Origin: Mesorhizobium sp. WSM2240
GTDB taxonomy: Bacteria > Pseudomonadota > Alphaproteobacteria > Rhizobiales > Rhizobiaceae
Reading direction: 5' to 3'
NCBI RefSeq assembly: GCF_040438645.1
Contig: NZ_CP159253.1
Coordinates: forward strand, 2,356,001-2,420,000
Length of the DNA stretch: 64,000 nt
This document shows, piece after piece, positions 7,952 through 17,459 of the stretch (position 1 is the stretch's first letter; each line of letters starts with the position of its first letter). A model generated the notes under the pieces. It did not search any database, had not been told where the DNA came from, and saw only the letters and a program-made list of their open reading frames with translations. Both the position numbers and the translations under genes were made by a program.

Positions 7952-10561
7952 ATGGCCAAGGACACGCGCGGCGATTTTTATCCGGTGCCTATTGTCGATC
8001 AGAATACGCGCCCCAGCGCGATAGCGCGGCTTATCGTCTTCATCGTCGTCCTGACGGGCGCTGCGATTGTTTTCGGCCTTTTCCGCGAGAGTCTCGGCGA
8101 TCCGTTCCTGCTCGGCATGCTTGGCGTGCTCGCGATGATCGGCGTCGGCTATCTCTTCGCGACCGCGATCGGCTTCATCCAGATCGCGCCGCGCTCGACC
8201 ACGGACGAACTGTCGAAGGCGTTTGTCGATTCGATGTCGCAGGGTCTGCTGGTCACCGACACCAAGGGTAGGGTGATCTACGCCAATCGCGCCTATGCCG
8301 ACATGACCGGGGCCACCGCCGCGGCCGACTTGAAGACGGTCGAGAGCCTGCTTTCGGATGTTCAGGAGGCTTCGCCGACGATCTACCGGCTGGCGTCCGG
8401 CCTCCGCGACGGCCAGGCCGGCGACGGTGAGTTCCGTCTTCCCCAGGCAATCAGGCCGGGTTCGGAGCCCGGCGCGCGCTGGTACAGGGCGCGTGCGCGA
8501 ACCTTCAAGGTCCCGGGCCAGCGCGTGCCGCTGTTTGCCTGGCAGCTCGCCGACATTTCGAAGGAGCGCGCAGAGCAGGAGCGGTTCTTCCTCGACCTGC
8601 AGCAGGCGATCGACCATCTCGACCATGCGCCCGCCGGCTTCTTCTCCGCCGACCAGGACGGCCGCGTCACCTATATAAACGCCACGCTGGCCGAGTGGCT
8701 GGGCATCGATCTCGCCAGCTTCACGCCGGGCGCAACCACTCTGCAGGAAATCGTTGCGGGCGACGGCATGGCGCTCATCCGCTCGGTCAAGGCCGATCCC
8801 GGTACGACCCGCAACGCCGTCATCGATCTCGATCTTGCGACCGCCGCCGGCGAAGTCCTGCCGGTGCGTTTCATGCACCGCGTTTCTGCGAGCCGCGAGG
8901 GACTGAACGGGCCAACCCGCACGATCGTGCTCAACCGCACCCAGGGCGAGGATTCTTCCGCCGATCTCAGGGCTTCCGAGGTTCGGTTCACGCGTTTCTT
9001 CAATTCCACGCCGATGGCGATCGCCGGCGTCGATTCGTCCGGCCGCATCGTGCGCACCAATGCACCCTTCCTGTCGCTGTTCTCCAGCGTCGTCGATCGT
9101 GACGCGGTCGATCGCCGCGTGCGCCTCGACACGGTGATCCACGAGCGCGACCGCGCCGCCTTTGCGGCGGCGCTGGAAAAGGCCCGGCAGCGCCAGGCCG
9201 ATATCGCGCCTATCGACACCGTGCTGCCTAACAATGAGGAGCGCCATATCCGCTTCTACGTCAATGCGGTGGCTGACGGCACAGGCGGCGAGGGCGCCGA
9301 GGAGGCCGCGATTGTTTATGCCGTGGAGACCACCGAGCAGAAGGCCATGGAAGGCCAGATGGCCCAAAGCCAGAAGATGCAGGCGGTCGGCCAGCTTGCC
9401 GGCGGCATCGCGCACGACTTCAACAATGTGCTGACCGCCATCATCATGGCGTCGGATCTGCTTCTGACCAATCACCGTCCGTCGGACCCGTCCTTCCCCG
9501 ACATCATGAACATCAAGCAGAATGCCAACCGCGCCGCCTCGCTGGTCAGGCAGCTTCTGGCGTTCTCGCGCAAGCAGACGCTGCGGCCGGAAGTCCTCAA
9601 CCTTACCGACGTGCTCGCCGATCTCCGGATGCTTCTGGCGCGGCTTGTCGGCAACACCATCAAGCTCAAGGTCGATCACGGCCGCGATCTCTGGCCCGTC
9701 AAGGTCGATATCGGCCAGTTCGAGCAGGTCGTGGTCAATCTCGCGGTCAATGCTCGCGACGCCATGCCCGACGGCGGCGAACTGACGGTGCGGACAATGA
9801 ACGTCGCCGCCGCCGAGTGCCAGAAGTTCGGTTACCGCGAGCTCACCGCGGCCGATTACGTGCTGGTCGAGGTGGAGGACACCGGCAGCGGCATCGCGCC
9901 CGACGTGCTCAAGAAGATTTTCGAGCCGTTCTTCACCACCAAGGAGGTGGGCAAGGGTACCGGACTGGGCCTTTCGATGGTCTATGGCATCATCAAGCAG
10001 ACCGGCGGTTTCATCTTCTGCGATTCGGAAGTCGGCAAGGGCTCGGTGTTCCGCATCTTCCTGCCGCGCCATGTGCCGGGCGCCAAACCTGTCGTCGAGG
10101 ACGAAGCCATACCCGTGGCCGAAGGCGACGCGAAGGCCGGCGAAGTCGCTGCCGCCGCGGCCAAGCTTTCGGATGCGGCGCGCGACCTGTCTGGTTCGGC
10201 CACCGTACTTCTGGTCGAGGACGAGGACGCGGTGCGCATGGGCGGCATGCGCGCGCTTACCTCTCGCGGCTATACCGTCCACGAGGCGTCGTCCGGCGTC
10301 GAGGCTCTGGAGGTCTATCATTCGCTGGGCGGTCAGGTAGACATCGTCGTGTCGGACGTGGTCATGCCGGAAATGGACGGGCCAACGCTGCTCGGCGAAT
10401 TGCGCAAGATCAGGCCCGACATAAAGTTCATCTTCGTTTCCGGCTATGCGGAGGATGCGTTCGCAAAAAACCTGCCGGCCGACGCCAAATTCGGCTTTCT
10501 GCCGAAGCCGTTCTCGCTGAAGCAGTTGGCGACGGTGGTGAAGGAAGTGCTGGAGAGATGA
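7952..10561 (+). CDS. cckA: hybrid sensor histidine kinase CckA
   Basis: An 869-residue bifunctional kinase/phosphatase at the top of the CckA-ChpT-CtrA phosphorelay that controls the alphaproteobacterial cell cycle. Order: two membrane helices (about residues 24-75), PAS domains, a HisKA domain with the phospho-accepting histidine in GGIAHDFNN (about residue 488), an ATPase domain ([33 protein letters not shown]) and a C-terminal receiver with aspartate about residue 802 in [11 protein letters not shown] chose the methionine of [13 protein letters not shown]; the frame remains open 31 codons further upstream, but those residues are not family-like. The gene is transcribed alone and divergently from the FliO-like gene. 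Confidence 0.95.
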   Translation: MAKDTRGDFYPVPIVDQNTRPSAIARLIVFIVVLTGAAIVFGLFRESLGDPFLLGMLGVLAMIGVGYLFATAIGFIQIAPRSTTDELSKAFVDSMSQGLLVTDTKGRVIYANRAYADMTGATAAADLKTVESLLSDVQEASPTIYRLASGLRDGQAGDGEFRLPQAIRPGSEPGARWYRARARTFKVPGQRVPLFAWQLADISKERAEQERFFLDLQQAIDHLDHAPAGFFSADQDGRVTYINATLAEWLGIDLASFTPGATTLQEIVAGDGMALIRSVKADPGTTRNAVIDLDLATAAGEVLPVRFMHRVSASREGLNGPTRTIVLNRTQGEDSSADLRASEVRFTRFFNSTPMAIAGVDSSGRIVRTNAPFLSLFSSVVDRDAVDRRVRLDTVIHERDRAAFAAALEKARQRQADIAPIDTVLPNNEERHIRFYVNAVADGTGGEGAEEAAIVYAVETTEQKAMEGQMAQSQKMQAVGQLAGGIAHDFNNVLTAIIMASDLLLTNHRPSDPSFPDIMNIKQNANRAASLVRQLLAFSRKQTLRPEVLNLTDVLADLRMLLARLVGNTIKLKVDHGRDLWPVKVDIGQFEQVVVNLAVNARDAMPDGGELTVRTMNVAAAECQKFGYRELTAADYVLVEVEDTGSGIAPDVLKKIFEPFFTTKEVGKGTGLGLSMVYGIIKQTGGFIFCDSEVGKGSVFRIFLPRHVPGAKPVVEDEAIPVAEGDAKAGEVAAAAAKLSDAARDLSGSATVLLVEDEDAVRMGGMRALTSRGYTVHEASSGVEALEVYHSLGGQVDIVVSDVVMPEMDGPTLLGELRKIRPDIKFIFVSGYAEDAFAKNLPADAKFGFLPKPFSLKQLATVVKEVLER

Positions 10562-10754
10562 AGGCGACTTGTCCGCCAGGTGATGTGACGTTTCTCCATG
10601 TGCTTGAGGCCAAGCAGAAGCGTCGCGCCGAATCTCTTCTCCGTCTGGCAGAGACTTGACGGTGTGTGCCTGTGCGCGCGGGTAACAGCTGCTCATTCCG
10701 CCCGCCAATAACTGCGCCTTTCAGGCGACCACATCCTCAGTTTCATCACCTGCC

Positions 10755-11216
10755 TTGCAAAATCGTACTCACCTTTCGTCATTGCGGGTTCAAAAATGCA
10801 ATCGCGCCTGTTACTCTCGAAATGTAAACATACGAGAGACGCTGTGGTTCTGGAGCGCCGTCGGCGTCGCCGTAGCTACCATGATCATCGGCTTCACAGC
10901 AGGAGGCTGGACTACGGGTGGAAATGCCGCCCTCATGGCTGAACGTGCAGCACGCGACGCCCGTGCCGAATTGGTCGCGGCGGCCTGTGTCCAAAAATTC
11001 GCCGCCGATGCAGATGCGGCGGCAAAGTTTGCCGCGTTGAAGGAAGCCTCATCCTGGGAGCGCGATGACTTCATCGAGGAAGGCGGATGGGCCTTGCTTA
11101 CGGGCATGGAAAAGACTGTCCCTGGTGCACTCGACGCTTGCGCTGATCAGTTGCTCGCGATGGACAGCCTTCCGGTACGCGAGGTGCAGGTGAGTCCGGC
11201 CGCTACGGACAGCTGA
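10755..11216 (+). CDS. hypothetical single-span membrane protein
   Basis: The frame encodes 153 residues from a TTG, but the conserved-looking part begins later, near VNIRETLWFWSAVGVAVATMIIGF, a short basic stretch followed by one transmembrane helix. The rest is an alanine-rich soluble tail with ASSWERDDFIEEGGWALLTG. No ATG exists near the conserved part and the codon at that point is GTA, so the native start may have been lost or is non-standard. Similar short proteins with unknown function occur in rhizobia. Start uncertain; function unknown. Confidence 0.5.
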   Translation: MQNRTHLSSLRVQKCNRACYSRNVNIRETLWFWSAVGVAVATMIIGFTAGGWTTGGNAALMAERAARDARAELVAAACVQKFAADADAAAKFAALKEASSWERDDFIEEGGWALLTGMEKTVPGALDACADQLLAMDSLPVREVQVSPAATDS

Positions 11217-11321
11217 ACTGTCTGTCGCGCCATCCAGTCTGAGGTGATTGCCTACGCGCTTTCGCATTCTGGCGAGGGCCCGCGAGCAGGCCGGCTCGAT
11301 GCCGGGCCTGCCGACTGAGGA

Positions 11322-11473
11322 CTAGGCGTCCCAGAAGCCGCCGTCGCCGATGTCGTCACCGACAGCTCCGAACTCCGGCTCCTCGATGATATTGTCGCTG
11401 TCGTCGCGGCATAGACGCCGTCATAGAACCGCGGCAGTGTCCATGAGTTCCGGATCCCGTGGACGACCCACAC
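11322..11473 (-). pseudogene. possible fossil of the C-terminal end of an unknown gene
   Basis: On the minus strand one frame reads IRNSWTLPRFYDGVYAA and, after a one-base shift, the neighbouring frame reads DDSDNIIEEPEFGAVGDDIGD followed by GGFWDA and a stop. The two pieces together look like a natural acidic C-terminus rather than random frame reading. The rest of 11217-11692 shows no convincing gene. I do not recognise the family. Confidence 0.3.
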
Positions 11474-11692
11474 GACTGGCCTCCATTGCGTTCCAGTGCA
11501 CTACCGACGTCAACTCCAACGCCCGCCTGCCCACCAGTCAGCCGACGGCGGAACATTCTCACACGGCTACGGTTTCAGAGTTGCGGGGCGCAAAAGGGGA
11601 TGCACCGGAGCACGCGACGGACCGAACCACTCACCAATGAAGGACAGGCCGTCCGGTGAGAAGCCGATGGCCCTAGGACGCCCAAGAGGGAC

Positions 11693-12282
11693 ATGTTGCA
11701 GTGGATTGCGGACAACCGCGAACTGATCACCGCGCTCACCGGGTTTGGTACGCTGCTTGTGTGGGTGATCTACCTGCAGATATTCATCAGCAACTATCGA
11801 AGGCAGGTCCGTGCAACCTTGCTTATTGCTCGAGGGCCGGGAGAGGGATTGGAGGCGCGCTGCTTTCTCAGCAACATGAGTTCGGGCTACTTGCAAAGTG
11901 TGCTCGTGAAGATTGAGACGGCAGCCAAGACGCTTATTTGTCCGGTTACCGACATGCTCGATCTGGAAGGAGAGGTTCCCGCCGATTCCCGGCTGCGGAC
12001 GCGGCAGGGGCCGTTGGCAAGCGGCGAGACCAGGGATATCGGATCATTGGGAACCTGATCCACCACGCCCTGCTGACTGCGTCGAAAGACTCAGACCGCG
12101 GGATTGGGCGAACCACGGTTCGCTCCATCATGATCGAGGTTTTGGGCATTTACGGCTCAGAGGATATTCCGATTGGCGCGCGCAGGCGCTTTGTCGTGTT
12201 TGATGGCGACGGTCGGCAGCGCATCCAGGGGCAAGAACTCGAAACAACACAAATCAGAAGAAGCGGGAACGGAGGCGGCTGA
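11693..12282 (+). pseudogene. frameshifted membrane-anchored hypothetical protein
   Basis: The first frame (11693-12058) starts MLQWIADNRELITALTGFGTLLVWVIYLQIF, an N-terminal membrane anchor, and continues into SNYRRQVRATLLIARGPG and GETRDIGSLGT before a stop. From about 12030 another frame carries on with IGNLIHHALLTASKDSDRGIG and IMIEVLGIYGSEDIPIGARRRFVVFDGDG to 12282. Both parts have protein-like composition and fit one protein of about 190 residues, so a single small indel near 12040 is the simplest explanation. No known function. Confidence 0.5.
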
Positions 12283-12485
12283 TAGCTGATTTGGAACGTG
12301 ACCGACAACGAGAAAATCCTTTGACCTTCGATTGCAGGAAGTTGGCGCAATCACGGCCAACTCGTTTCAGGGTTCATTTCGAGATACGAAACCGCCGCCG
12401 CCAAACGGCCGCTGAAGCTTGCGCTAGCATGGACGTTGATCCACGCTGCGTCCCGCGCTCAAACATGACAGTCGTTTTGCGGCCA

Positions 12486-13643
12486 TCATTTGGCAGTTGC
12501 CGAGGGCTTCCGATCCTTCATCTGCCCTGGCGCGTCGCTTCCGCTATCCTGGAAATATAGCCACAGGAGCACCGCGGCAACAGCGAGGAATACGACATTC
12601 AGGAACAGCGTGTGGTCAACGGCAAAACGCACCATCTCCTCAATCGCGGGCCGCTGGACCGGTAACTGCCCGATGAGAGCAAATGCATAATGAACCGTAA
12701 TCCCGGCCGCCACCATGCATACGTACAGCAGTGCCGAGATGTAGAGGGCATATCTCCAGCCATAATATTTGGCGTGGATATAGATAACGGTCGCGGCCAG
12801 GAGGTCCGCTCCGAGAAAAGCCATTACTCCTCCAAACGATGCTCCTTTTGCCCAAAGCATCGCCGCGAGCGGAACGTTCCCCATGGAGCCGATGAAAGTG
12901 AAAAACGCCACGACAGGCGCGACAAGCGCATTCTCGAGCACTTGCAGGAACCCTGGCCTGGCTATCTGCCCCTGCTCGCCGGAGATAAGGAACAGCGCGT
13001 CCCAAAATGACTGAGGGACGAGGACCGCTATGAAGCCCGCCACAGAGAAGCCGAACAGGATCTCTTTCCATACCATCTTCCACTCCATGAAGAAGGCATG
13101 CGCGATATGGACCCAGCCCTCGCGAGAGGTGAGCTTGTCCCGCCAAGATCCTTCTGTGCCCTGGCCGGCGTCCAGACCTTCCTCCCGTTGGGCTTCTTCT
13201 GCATGTGCCTTCGCGTGTTCGGCAAGCCGGTACGGGAACCACAAGCTGGTCAGGCCATAAGCGTAGAGGACCATGAGAAGGCCGAGCAAGATGTTCCCTA
13301 CGGTGAACCGCCAGCCGACAAGCACCCACAGGACGATGCCAAGCTCGATGACGAGATTTGTCGACGCGATGAGAAACGCAAGCGCGTTTGCCGGGTGTGC
13401 GCCTTTGACGAAGACGGAGCGGGAGGCAGCAAGAGCCGCAAACGAACAGGATGAGGAGATAAAGCCGAAGAAGCTTGCCAGGCCCGCCTGCTCAGCGCCC
13501 CGTTCGCCCAGCAGTTCGGCCATCTGCTCCCGAGTGACGAGAACCTGAATCCCGGCTGAAATGAGATAGCCGAATATCAACGCCCAGAGCGCTTTCCATA
13601 GCATACCTCCGGCCGTGTAGAATGCTTCTAAAATCTGTTCCAT
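12486..13643 (-). CDS. permease of the ArsP_1/DUF318 (UPF0718) family
   Basis: A 385-residue polytopic inner-membrane protein with about ten hydrophobic helices in two homologous halves. Each half has the family signature: FFGFISSSCSFAALAASRSVFVKGAHPA in the first and FFTFIGSMGNVPLAAMLWAKGASFGG in the second. A cytosolic loop of about 45 residues (AHAEEAQREEGLDAGQGTEG...) separates them. Some members (ArsP) export organoarsenicals; most are uncharacterised. No ars genes are near. It is divergent from the PRC-barrel gene and its promoter lies in 13644-13987. Confidence 0.85.
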   Translation of the reverse strand: MEQILEAFYTAGGMLWKALWALIFGYLISAGIQVLVTREQMAELLGERGAEQAGLASFFGFISSSCSFAALAASRSVFVKGAHPANALAFLIASTNLVIELGIVLWVLVGWRFTVGNILLGLLMVLYAYGLTSLWFPYRLAEHAKAHAEEAQREEGLDAGQGTEGSWRDKLTSREGWVHIAHAFFMEWKMVWKEILFGFSVAGFIAVLVPQSFWDALFLISGEQGQIARPGFLQVLENALVAPVVAFFTFIGSMGNVPLAAMLWAKGASFGGVMAFLGADLLAATVIYIHAKYYGWRYALYISALLYVCMVAAGITVHYAFALIGQLPVQRPAIEEMVRFAVDHTLFLNVVFLAVAAVLLWLYFQDSGSDAPGQMKDRKPSATAK

Positions 13644-13987
13644 CGGGAACTATCTCTGCAACCGTTCCGTGAGCGGAACCGGGAGCCTTTTCAATTGTTC
13701 CAACTGGCCGACCATCTCCCGGCGGGGATGGTTCTGCGTCATTGACAAACGTTGGATGGGAGCGACCCCCCGGGCGGTTTTGACCTGTTGGAGAGGCAAA
13801 CAGAGTTGTCGCGCCAGTGCATCAACACAGAACCTTTTTGCTATCTGGGACTTTCGTTTGATCGAAGGGGTGTTGGTTCGCTTCCATCGGAATGACCGAT
13901 ACGACCGACACGGTGGATAAGTACTGGGACCGGAGGGCGCAAAGCTTCGTCGGACGTTGTTCGTCCCAAGCGACGAAAGGAAAGAAA
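13644..13987. other. divergent intergenic region
   Basis: 344 bases between the permease and PRC-barrel starts. It must hold both promoters. A small inverted repeat GTTCC/GGAAC lies near 13662-13680. The PRC frame is open back to 13892 but without a ribosome site there. No RNA gene seen. Confidence 0.4.
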
Positions 13988-14779
13988 ATGATGTGGCGGG
14001 CTTCTGACCTGAAGGGATGCGCAATCCGAGCGGCCGACGGATCAATCGGCAGCATAGTCGACCTACTGTTTCAGGAGCAGGACTGGACCATCCGATGGGC
14101 GGTGGTGGACACCGGCACCTGGATTCCGGGGCGACAGGTTCTTCTGCCGCCCTCCGTTCTAGGACCGCTCGACAGAATTCATCGCGAAATTCCGGTGAAC
14201 CTTACGCGTGAACAGGTCAAAGGCAGTCCGGGTGTCGAGACCGACGAGCCCGTGTCCCGACGGATGGAGGCGGACGTCTACTCCTACTATGGCTGGGATC
14301 CGTATTGGGGCGGTGGTGTAGGCTACGCGCCGGTTTCCCAGCCAGTTGGCGCTGCGGGCGTAGTGCCACCCCCCGCGGGCCCCAGATATCCCCGTCCAGT
14401 GGCGCCTGACGCTGAGGGCCAAGAGCAGCAAGGTGATCCGAACCTGCGCAGCATTGATGAGGTCACGGGGTACTACATCAAGGCCACCGACGGCGACATC
14501 GGACACGTCGAGGATTTCGTGGTGGACGAGGAAAACTGGCGCGTTCGCTATTTGGTGGTCGACACCAAGAACTGGTGGCCCGGAAAGAAGGTGCTGGTGT
14601 CGCCGGACTGGGTCCAGGATATTTCGTGGAGCGAACAGAACGCGTTCGTCGCTCTGACGCGTGAGAAGGTCAAAAATAGCCCCGAATACCACCCGGAGAG
14701 CGCTGTTGACCGCGATTACGAACAACAACTGTACGGACACTATGGCTACCCCATCTATTGGGGAGCCGGCACGGTGTAA
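13988..14779 (+). CDS. double PRC-barrel domain protein
   Basis: A 263-residue protein with two PRC-barrel domains (about residues 3-90 and 150-240). The halves repeat the pattern LKGC...ADGSIGSIVDLLFQEQDWTIRWAVVDTGTWIPGRQVLL and VTGYYIKATDGDIGHVEDFVVDEENWRVRYLVVDTKNWWPGKKVLV. The linker is rich in Gly, Pro and Tyr, and both halves end in a YxYYGW/YGHYGYPIYW-type tail. PRC barrels are small binding modules; in rhizobia such proteins are often stress-induced. Start ATG 13988 is preceded by an AAAGGAAAG ribosome site. The stop codon shares a base with the start of the following CAP gene, so the two are coupled. Confidence 0.85.
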   Translation: MMWRASDLKGCAIRAADGSIGSIVDLLFQEQDWTIRWAVVDTGTWIPGRQVLLPPSVLGPLDRIHREIPVNLTREQVKGSPGVETDEPVSRRMEADVYSYYGWDPYWGGGVGYAPVSQPVGAAGVVPPPAGPRYPRPVAPDAEGQEQQGDPNLRSIDEVTGYYIKATDGDIGHVEDFVVDEENWRVRYLVVDTKNWWPGKKVLVSPDWVQDISWSEQNAFVALTREKVKNSPEYHPESAVDRDYEQQLYGHYGYPIYWGAGTV

Positions 14780-15759
14780 TGCTTGATCGTACTAACGACA
14801 TAATGCGATATTCGCTCCAGGCTTCCGCCCAAATCGGTTTGCTAGCATTGTCCCTGGCGCTCACGCCGCATCTGGCATGCGCCGCCGAGACAGGTGATCT
14901 GGAGGCCTTACGCGCCGAAGCGTTGTCTCTCGTCAACGAAGCACGCGACGAGAGCGGCTTGGAACCGCTGGAACTGCAGAAGATCCTAAATGAGGCCGCG
15001 CAGGCCCATGCGGAGGACATGCTCCAGAGAAATTACTACGCGCATGTCTCGCCAGAGGGGGAAACAGTAAAGGACCGATATCGCGACAGCGGAGGCAGCC
15101 GCTGGAAACTGGTCGCTGAGAATATTGCAATGTGCAGCGGCTGCTCGTCGCCACCGTCCCTCGAGCGGGTGCGCAGCTTTCATGAGGGCTGGATGGGCAG
15201 CCTTGCCCATCGCGAAAACATCCTGACCGAGGGCTTGGACGGTTTCGGCTTCGGCATCGCTGGCGAAGACAGAAATGTCTATGCCGTGCAGACATTTGCA
15301 GGGCCTGGTATGCCGATCGACCTGAAGCCGGGAGAGGAGACGGTGGCGCTGCAGGCCGACGAGTTGGCTCAACGGTTGGCGCGGATCCTTAATCGCGAGC
15401 GGGAGCGGGAGGGCCTTGCGCCAGTGAAGGCGAGCGAGGCCCTTAGCCAACTGGCGAACAAACTGTTGCCGGAGAGATCCGACGAGAAGTTGATCGCGGA
15501 TCCAGGCAATCTGTTTGGCCTGCTGCCACAAAGCCAAGCAGGAGATTGGACGACGCTCAACGTGCTGGCTGCGGGATGCGGTGGCTGCGGAACGGCGCCG
15601 ACCGCGGCAGACCTCCGCTACTTCGCCGATCAGTGGCTTGACAACCCGAACAATCGCCAGACGCTGCTAGCCGATGCGGCCAGTCATATCGGGCTGGCAA
15701 TGCACGCAAATGGAGAAGGGCGCAAAATTGCCATAGCAGTTGTTGGGCGGCAACGTTGA
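14779..15759 (+). CDS. secreted CAP-domain (SCP/PR-1-like) protein
   Basis: A 326-residue exported protein. After a signal sequence (IGLLALSLALTPHLACAA) comes a bacterial CAP domain with LVNEARDESGLEPLELQ, YYAHVSPEGETVKDRY, AENIAMCSGC and SLAHRENIL. The C-terminal part repeats the same layout in degenerate form: LARILNREREREGLAPVK, NVLAAGCGGCGTAP, LDNPNNRQTLL, HIGLAMH. It therefore looks like a tandem CAP duplication in which the second copy lost the histidine motif. The ATG at 14779 overlaps the PRC stop (TAATG) and is preferred; an ATG at 14803 is an alternative. Function unknown. Confidence 0.82.
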   Translation: MLDRTNDIMRYSLQASAQIGLLALSLALTPHLACAAETGDLEALRAEALSLVNEARDESGLEPLELQKILNEAAQAHAEDMLQRNYYAHVSPEGETVKDRYRDSGGSRWKLVAENIAMCSGCSSPPSLERVRSFHEGWMGSLAHRENILTEGLDGFGFGIAGEDRNVYAVQTFAGPGMPIDLKPGEETVALQADELAQRLARILNREREREGLAPVKASEALSQLANKLLPERSDEKLIADPGNLFGLLPQSQAGDWTTLNVLAAGCGGCGTAPTAADLRYFADQWLDNPNNRQTLLADAASHIGLAMHANGEGRKIAIAVVGRQR

Positions 15760-15974
15760 ACAACATCAGCATAGGTGGTGGGGGCTCACGCCAGGGGGCA
15801 GTTCAATTTTTCAAGCCGGCGGGAGCGGCCAGGCTCTTGCGCGGGCAAGACGGGGAGACCGCAGGCTTCGTCAGGTAATTTCCGGCTCAATGCTTTTGCC
15901 CGGCGGCACCTCGAAGGAGCGCCAGCCGAGGGAACGACCCAGGCGATCCCGCGTTCGAGCACCTGGAGGACGGA

Positions 15975-17231
15975 TTGTCGATCAAATGGTTCCTTTTCAG
16001 GCGGATCACGCGCGCTTTGTGGTTCCTCCCGGCGCTGTTCTCGTTCTTTGCGGTCGTGGTGCTCGGTATGTCCTCCCTTTCTTCGGTCTTCTTTCCGGGG
16101 CCGATCGGTCCCGAGAACCTGCCGATAACGATTTCCCAGGACGCCATAAAAACGATCCTGAACGTCCTTGCTGCAAGCATGCTGACCGTCGCCGTCTTCG
16201 CGCTGTCCACTCTGGTGAACCTGTTGGCGAACGCAGCACAGACTGGATCGCCGCGCGCCGTTTCCCTCATCGTGGAGGACAGGCGAGCGCAGACCTCGAT
16301 TTCGATCTTCATCGGCGCCTTTCTGTTCAGCATCGTCGGGATCATAGGTCTTTTCGGCGAGATTTATAGCACGAGCGGCCGCTTGATCCTGTTCGGAGCC
16401 ACAGTTCTGGTGGTGCTGGCGATCGTCTTTGCGTTGATCCGGTGGATTGGGCAGATTTCCGTCGTGGGGCGCGTCGGCGAGACAACCGACCGCGTCGAGA
16501 AGGCGACCAGGCATGCTCTTGACCGCCTCGGACCAACCTCGCTTTGGGGCTGCTGCAGGGCAAGCGAGCCTGTGGGCGAGTTTACCGTTCGCGCCGCGCA
16601 GATAGGCTTCGTGCAGCACTTCGACAGACAGGGCCTCCAGAAGATTGCTGAAGAGAACGGGATTGCCATCCATGTCCTGGCCCGGCCGGGGACATATGTC
16701 GACTTCGAAACTGAACTGGCGCGGGTCGACGGCGGGATCAGCGAGGATTGTGCGGTAAGGCTCCGCGACAGCTTCTTCGTGGGCGCGGAGCGGACGTTCG
16801 AGTACGACCCGGGCTTCGGCTTGACGGTCCTGGCTGAAATCGGGCGGCGCGCCTTGTCTCCTGCGGTGAATGATCCCGGCACGGCGATGGACGTGATCGC
16901 CACGCAGACTCGGGTACTCGGCGAATGGGCCCGCGCTTCGTACGGCGAGGAGACTGAAGCGGAATACGATCGCGTATCGGTGCGACCGATCGCTCCGGCT
17001 GAACTAGTGGCGGAAGCCTTCGATTCGCTCTCCCGAGACGCTTGTGGTTCTTTGGACGTCACCTTGGCGCTCTTGCGCGCGCTCGGGACATTGGCGAAGG
17101 CAGCACCCGCCGATTTCCGACAACCGGCCCAGCAACTGGCGCAAAAGATTGCAGCCAGGGCGGAAACGTCAATGGCTTTCCCTGCCGATATAGCGGCCAT
17201 CAAAGCGGCGGCATCCCAGGTGAGCACCTGA
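15975..17231 (+). CDS. DUF2254 family membrane protein
   Basis: A 418-residue protein with four transmembrane helices in the first 165 residues and a soluble C-terminal domain. Family features include PRAVSLIVEDRRAQTSISIFIGAFLFS, HFDRQGLQKIAEENG and the conserved ALSPAVNDPGTAMDVI. The start is a TTG at 15975, chosen because TGGAGGACGGA lies directly upstream. The family is widespread in bacteria, function unknown. It lies about 215 bp after the CAP gene on the same strand. Confidence 0.88.
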   Translation: MSIKWFLFRRITRALWFLPALFSFFAVVVLGMSSLSSVFFPGPIGPENLPITISQDAIKTILNVLAASMLTVAVFALSTLVNLLANAAQTGSPRAVSLIVEDRRAQTSISIFIGAFLFSIVGIIGLFGEIYSTSGRLILFGATVLVVLAIVFALIRWIGQISVVGRVGETTDRVEKATRHALDRLGPTSLWGCCRASEPVGEFTVRAAQIGFVQHFDRQGLQKIAEENGIAIHVLARPGTYVDFETELARVDGGISEDCAVRLRDSFFVGAERTFEYDPGFGLTVLAEIGRRALSPAVNDPGTAMDVIATQTRVLGEWARASYGEETEAEYDRVSVRPIAPAELVAEAFDSLSRDACGSLDVTLALLRALGTLAKAAPADFRQPAQQLAQKIAARAETSMAFPADIAAIKAAASQVST

Positions 17232-17459
17232 CTGCCGGGGGGCGAGTAGAAGCTAACAGATCCGGTGGGCGACATTGTCGTCGACAGTGTTGGGGCATTT
17301 CTTGCCGCAAGCCTTACGGCGTGGGTTCTGGGGAAGCGAACTCCCAATTCGGATTGAGGCAAGGAACCCTTTGGTCGCAACAATACAGATCGGATGGGGG
17401 GAACTTGCTGTCGTCGCCATCAGTTCTCTGGGCTGAGCCTAACATAAGGAAGGGCCGGG

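Noticed and set aside
7685..10708. Minus-strand open frame of about 1000 codons opposite cckA
   Set aside because: It mirrors the codon structure of cckA in GC-rich DNA and its translation is rich in His, Arg and Gly without any domain. cckA is certain on the other strand.
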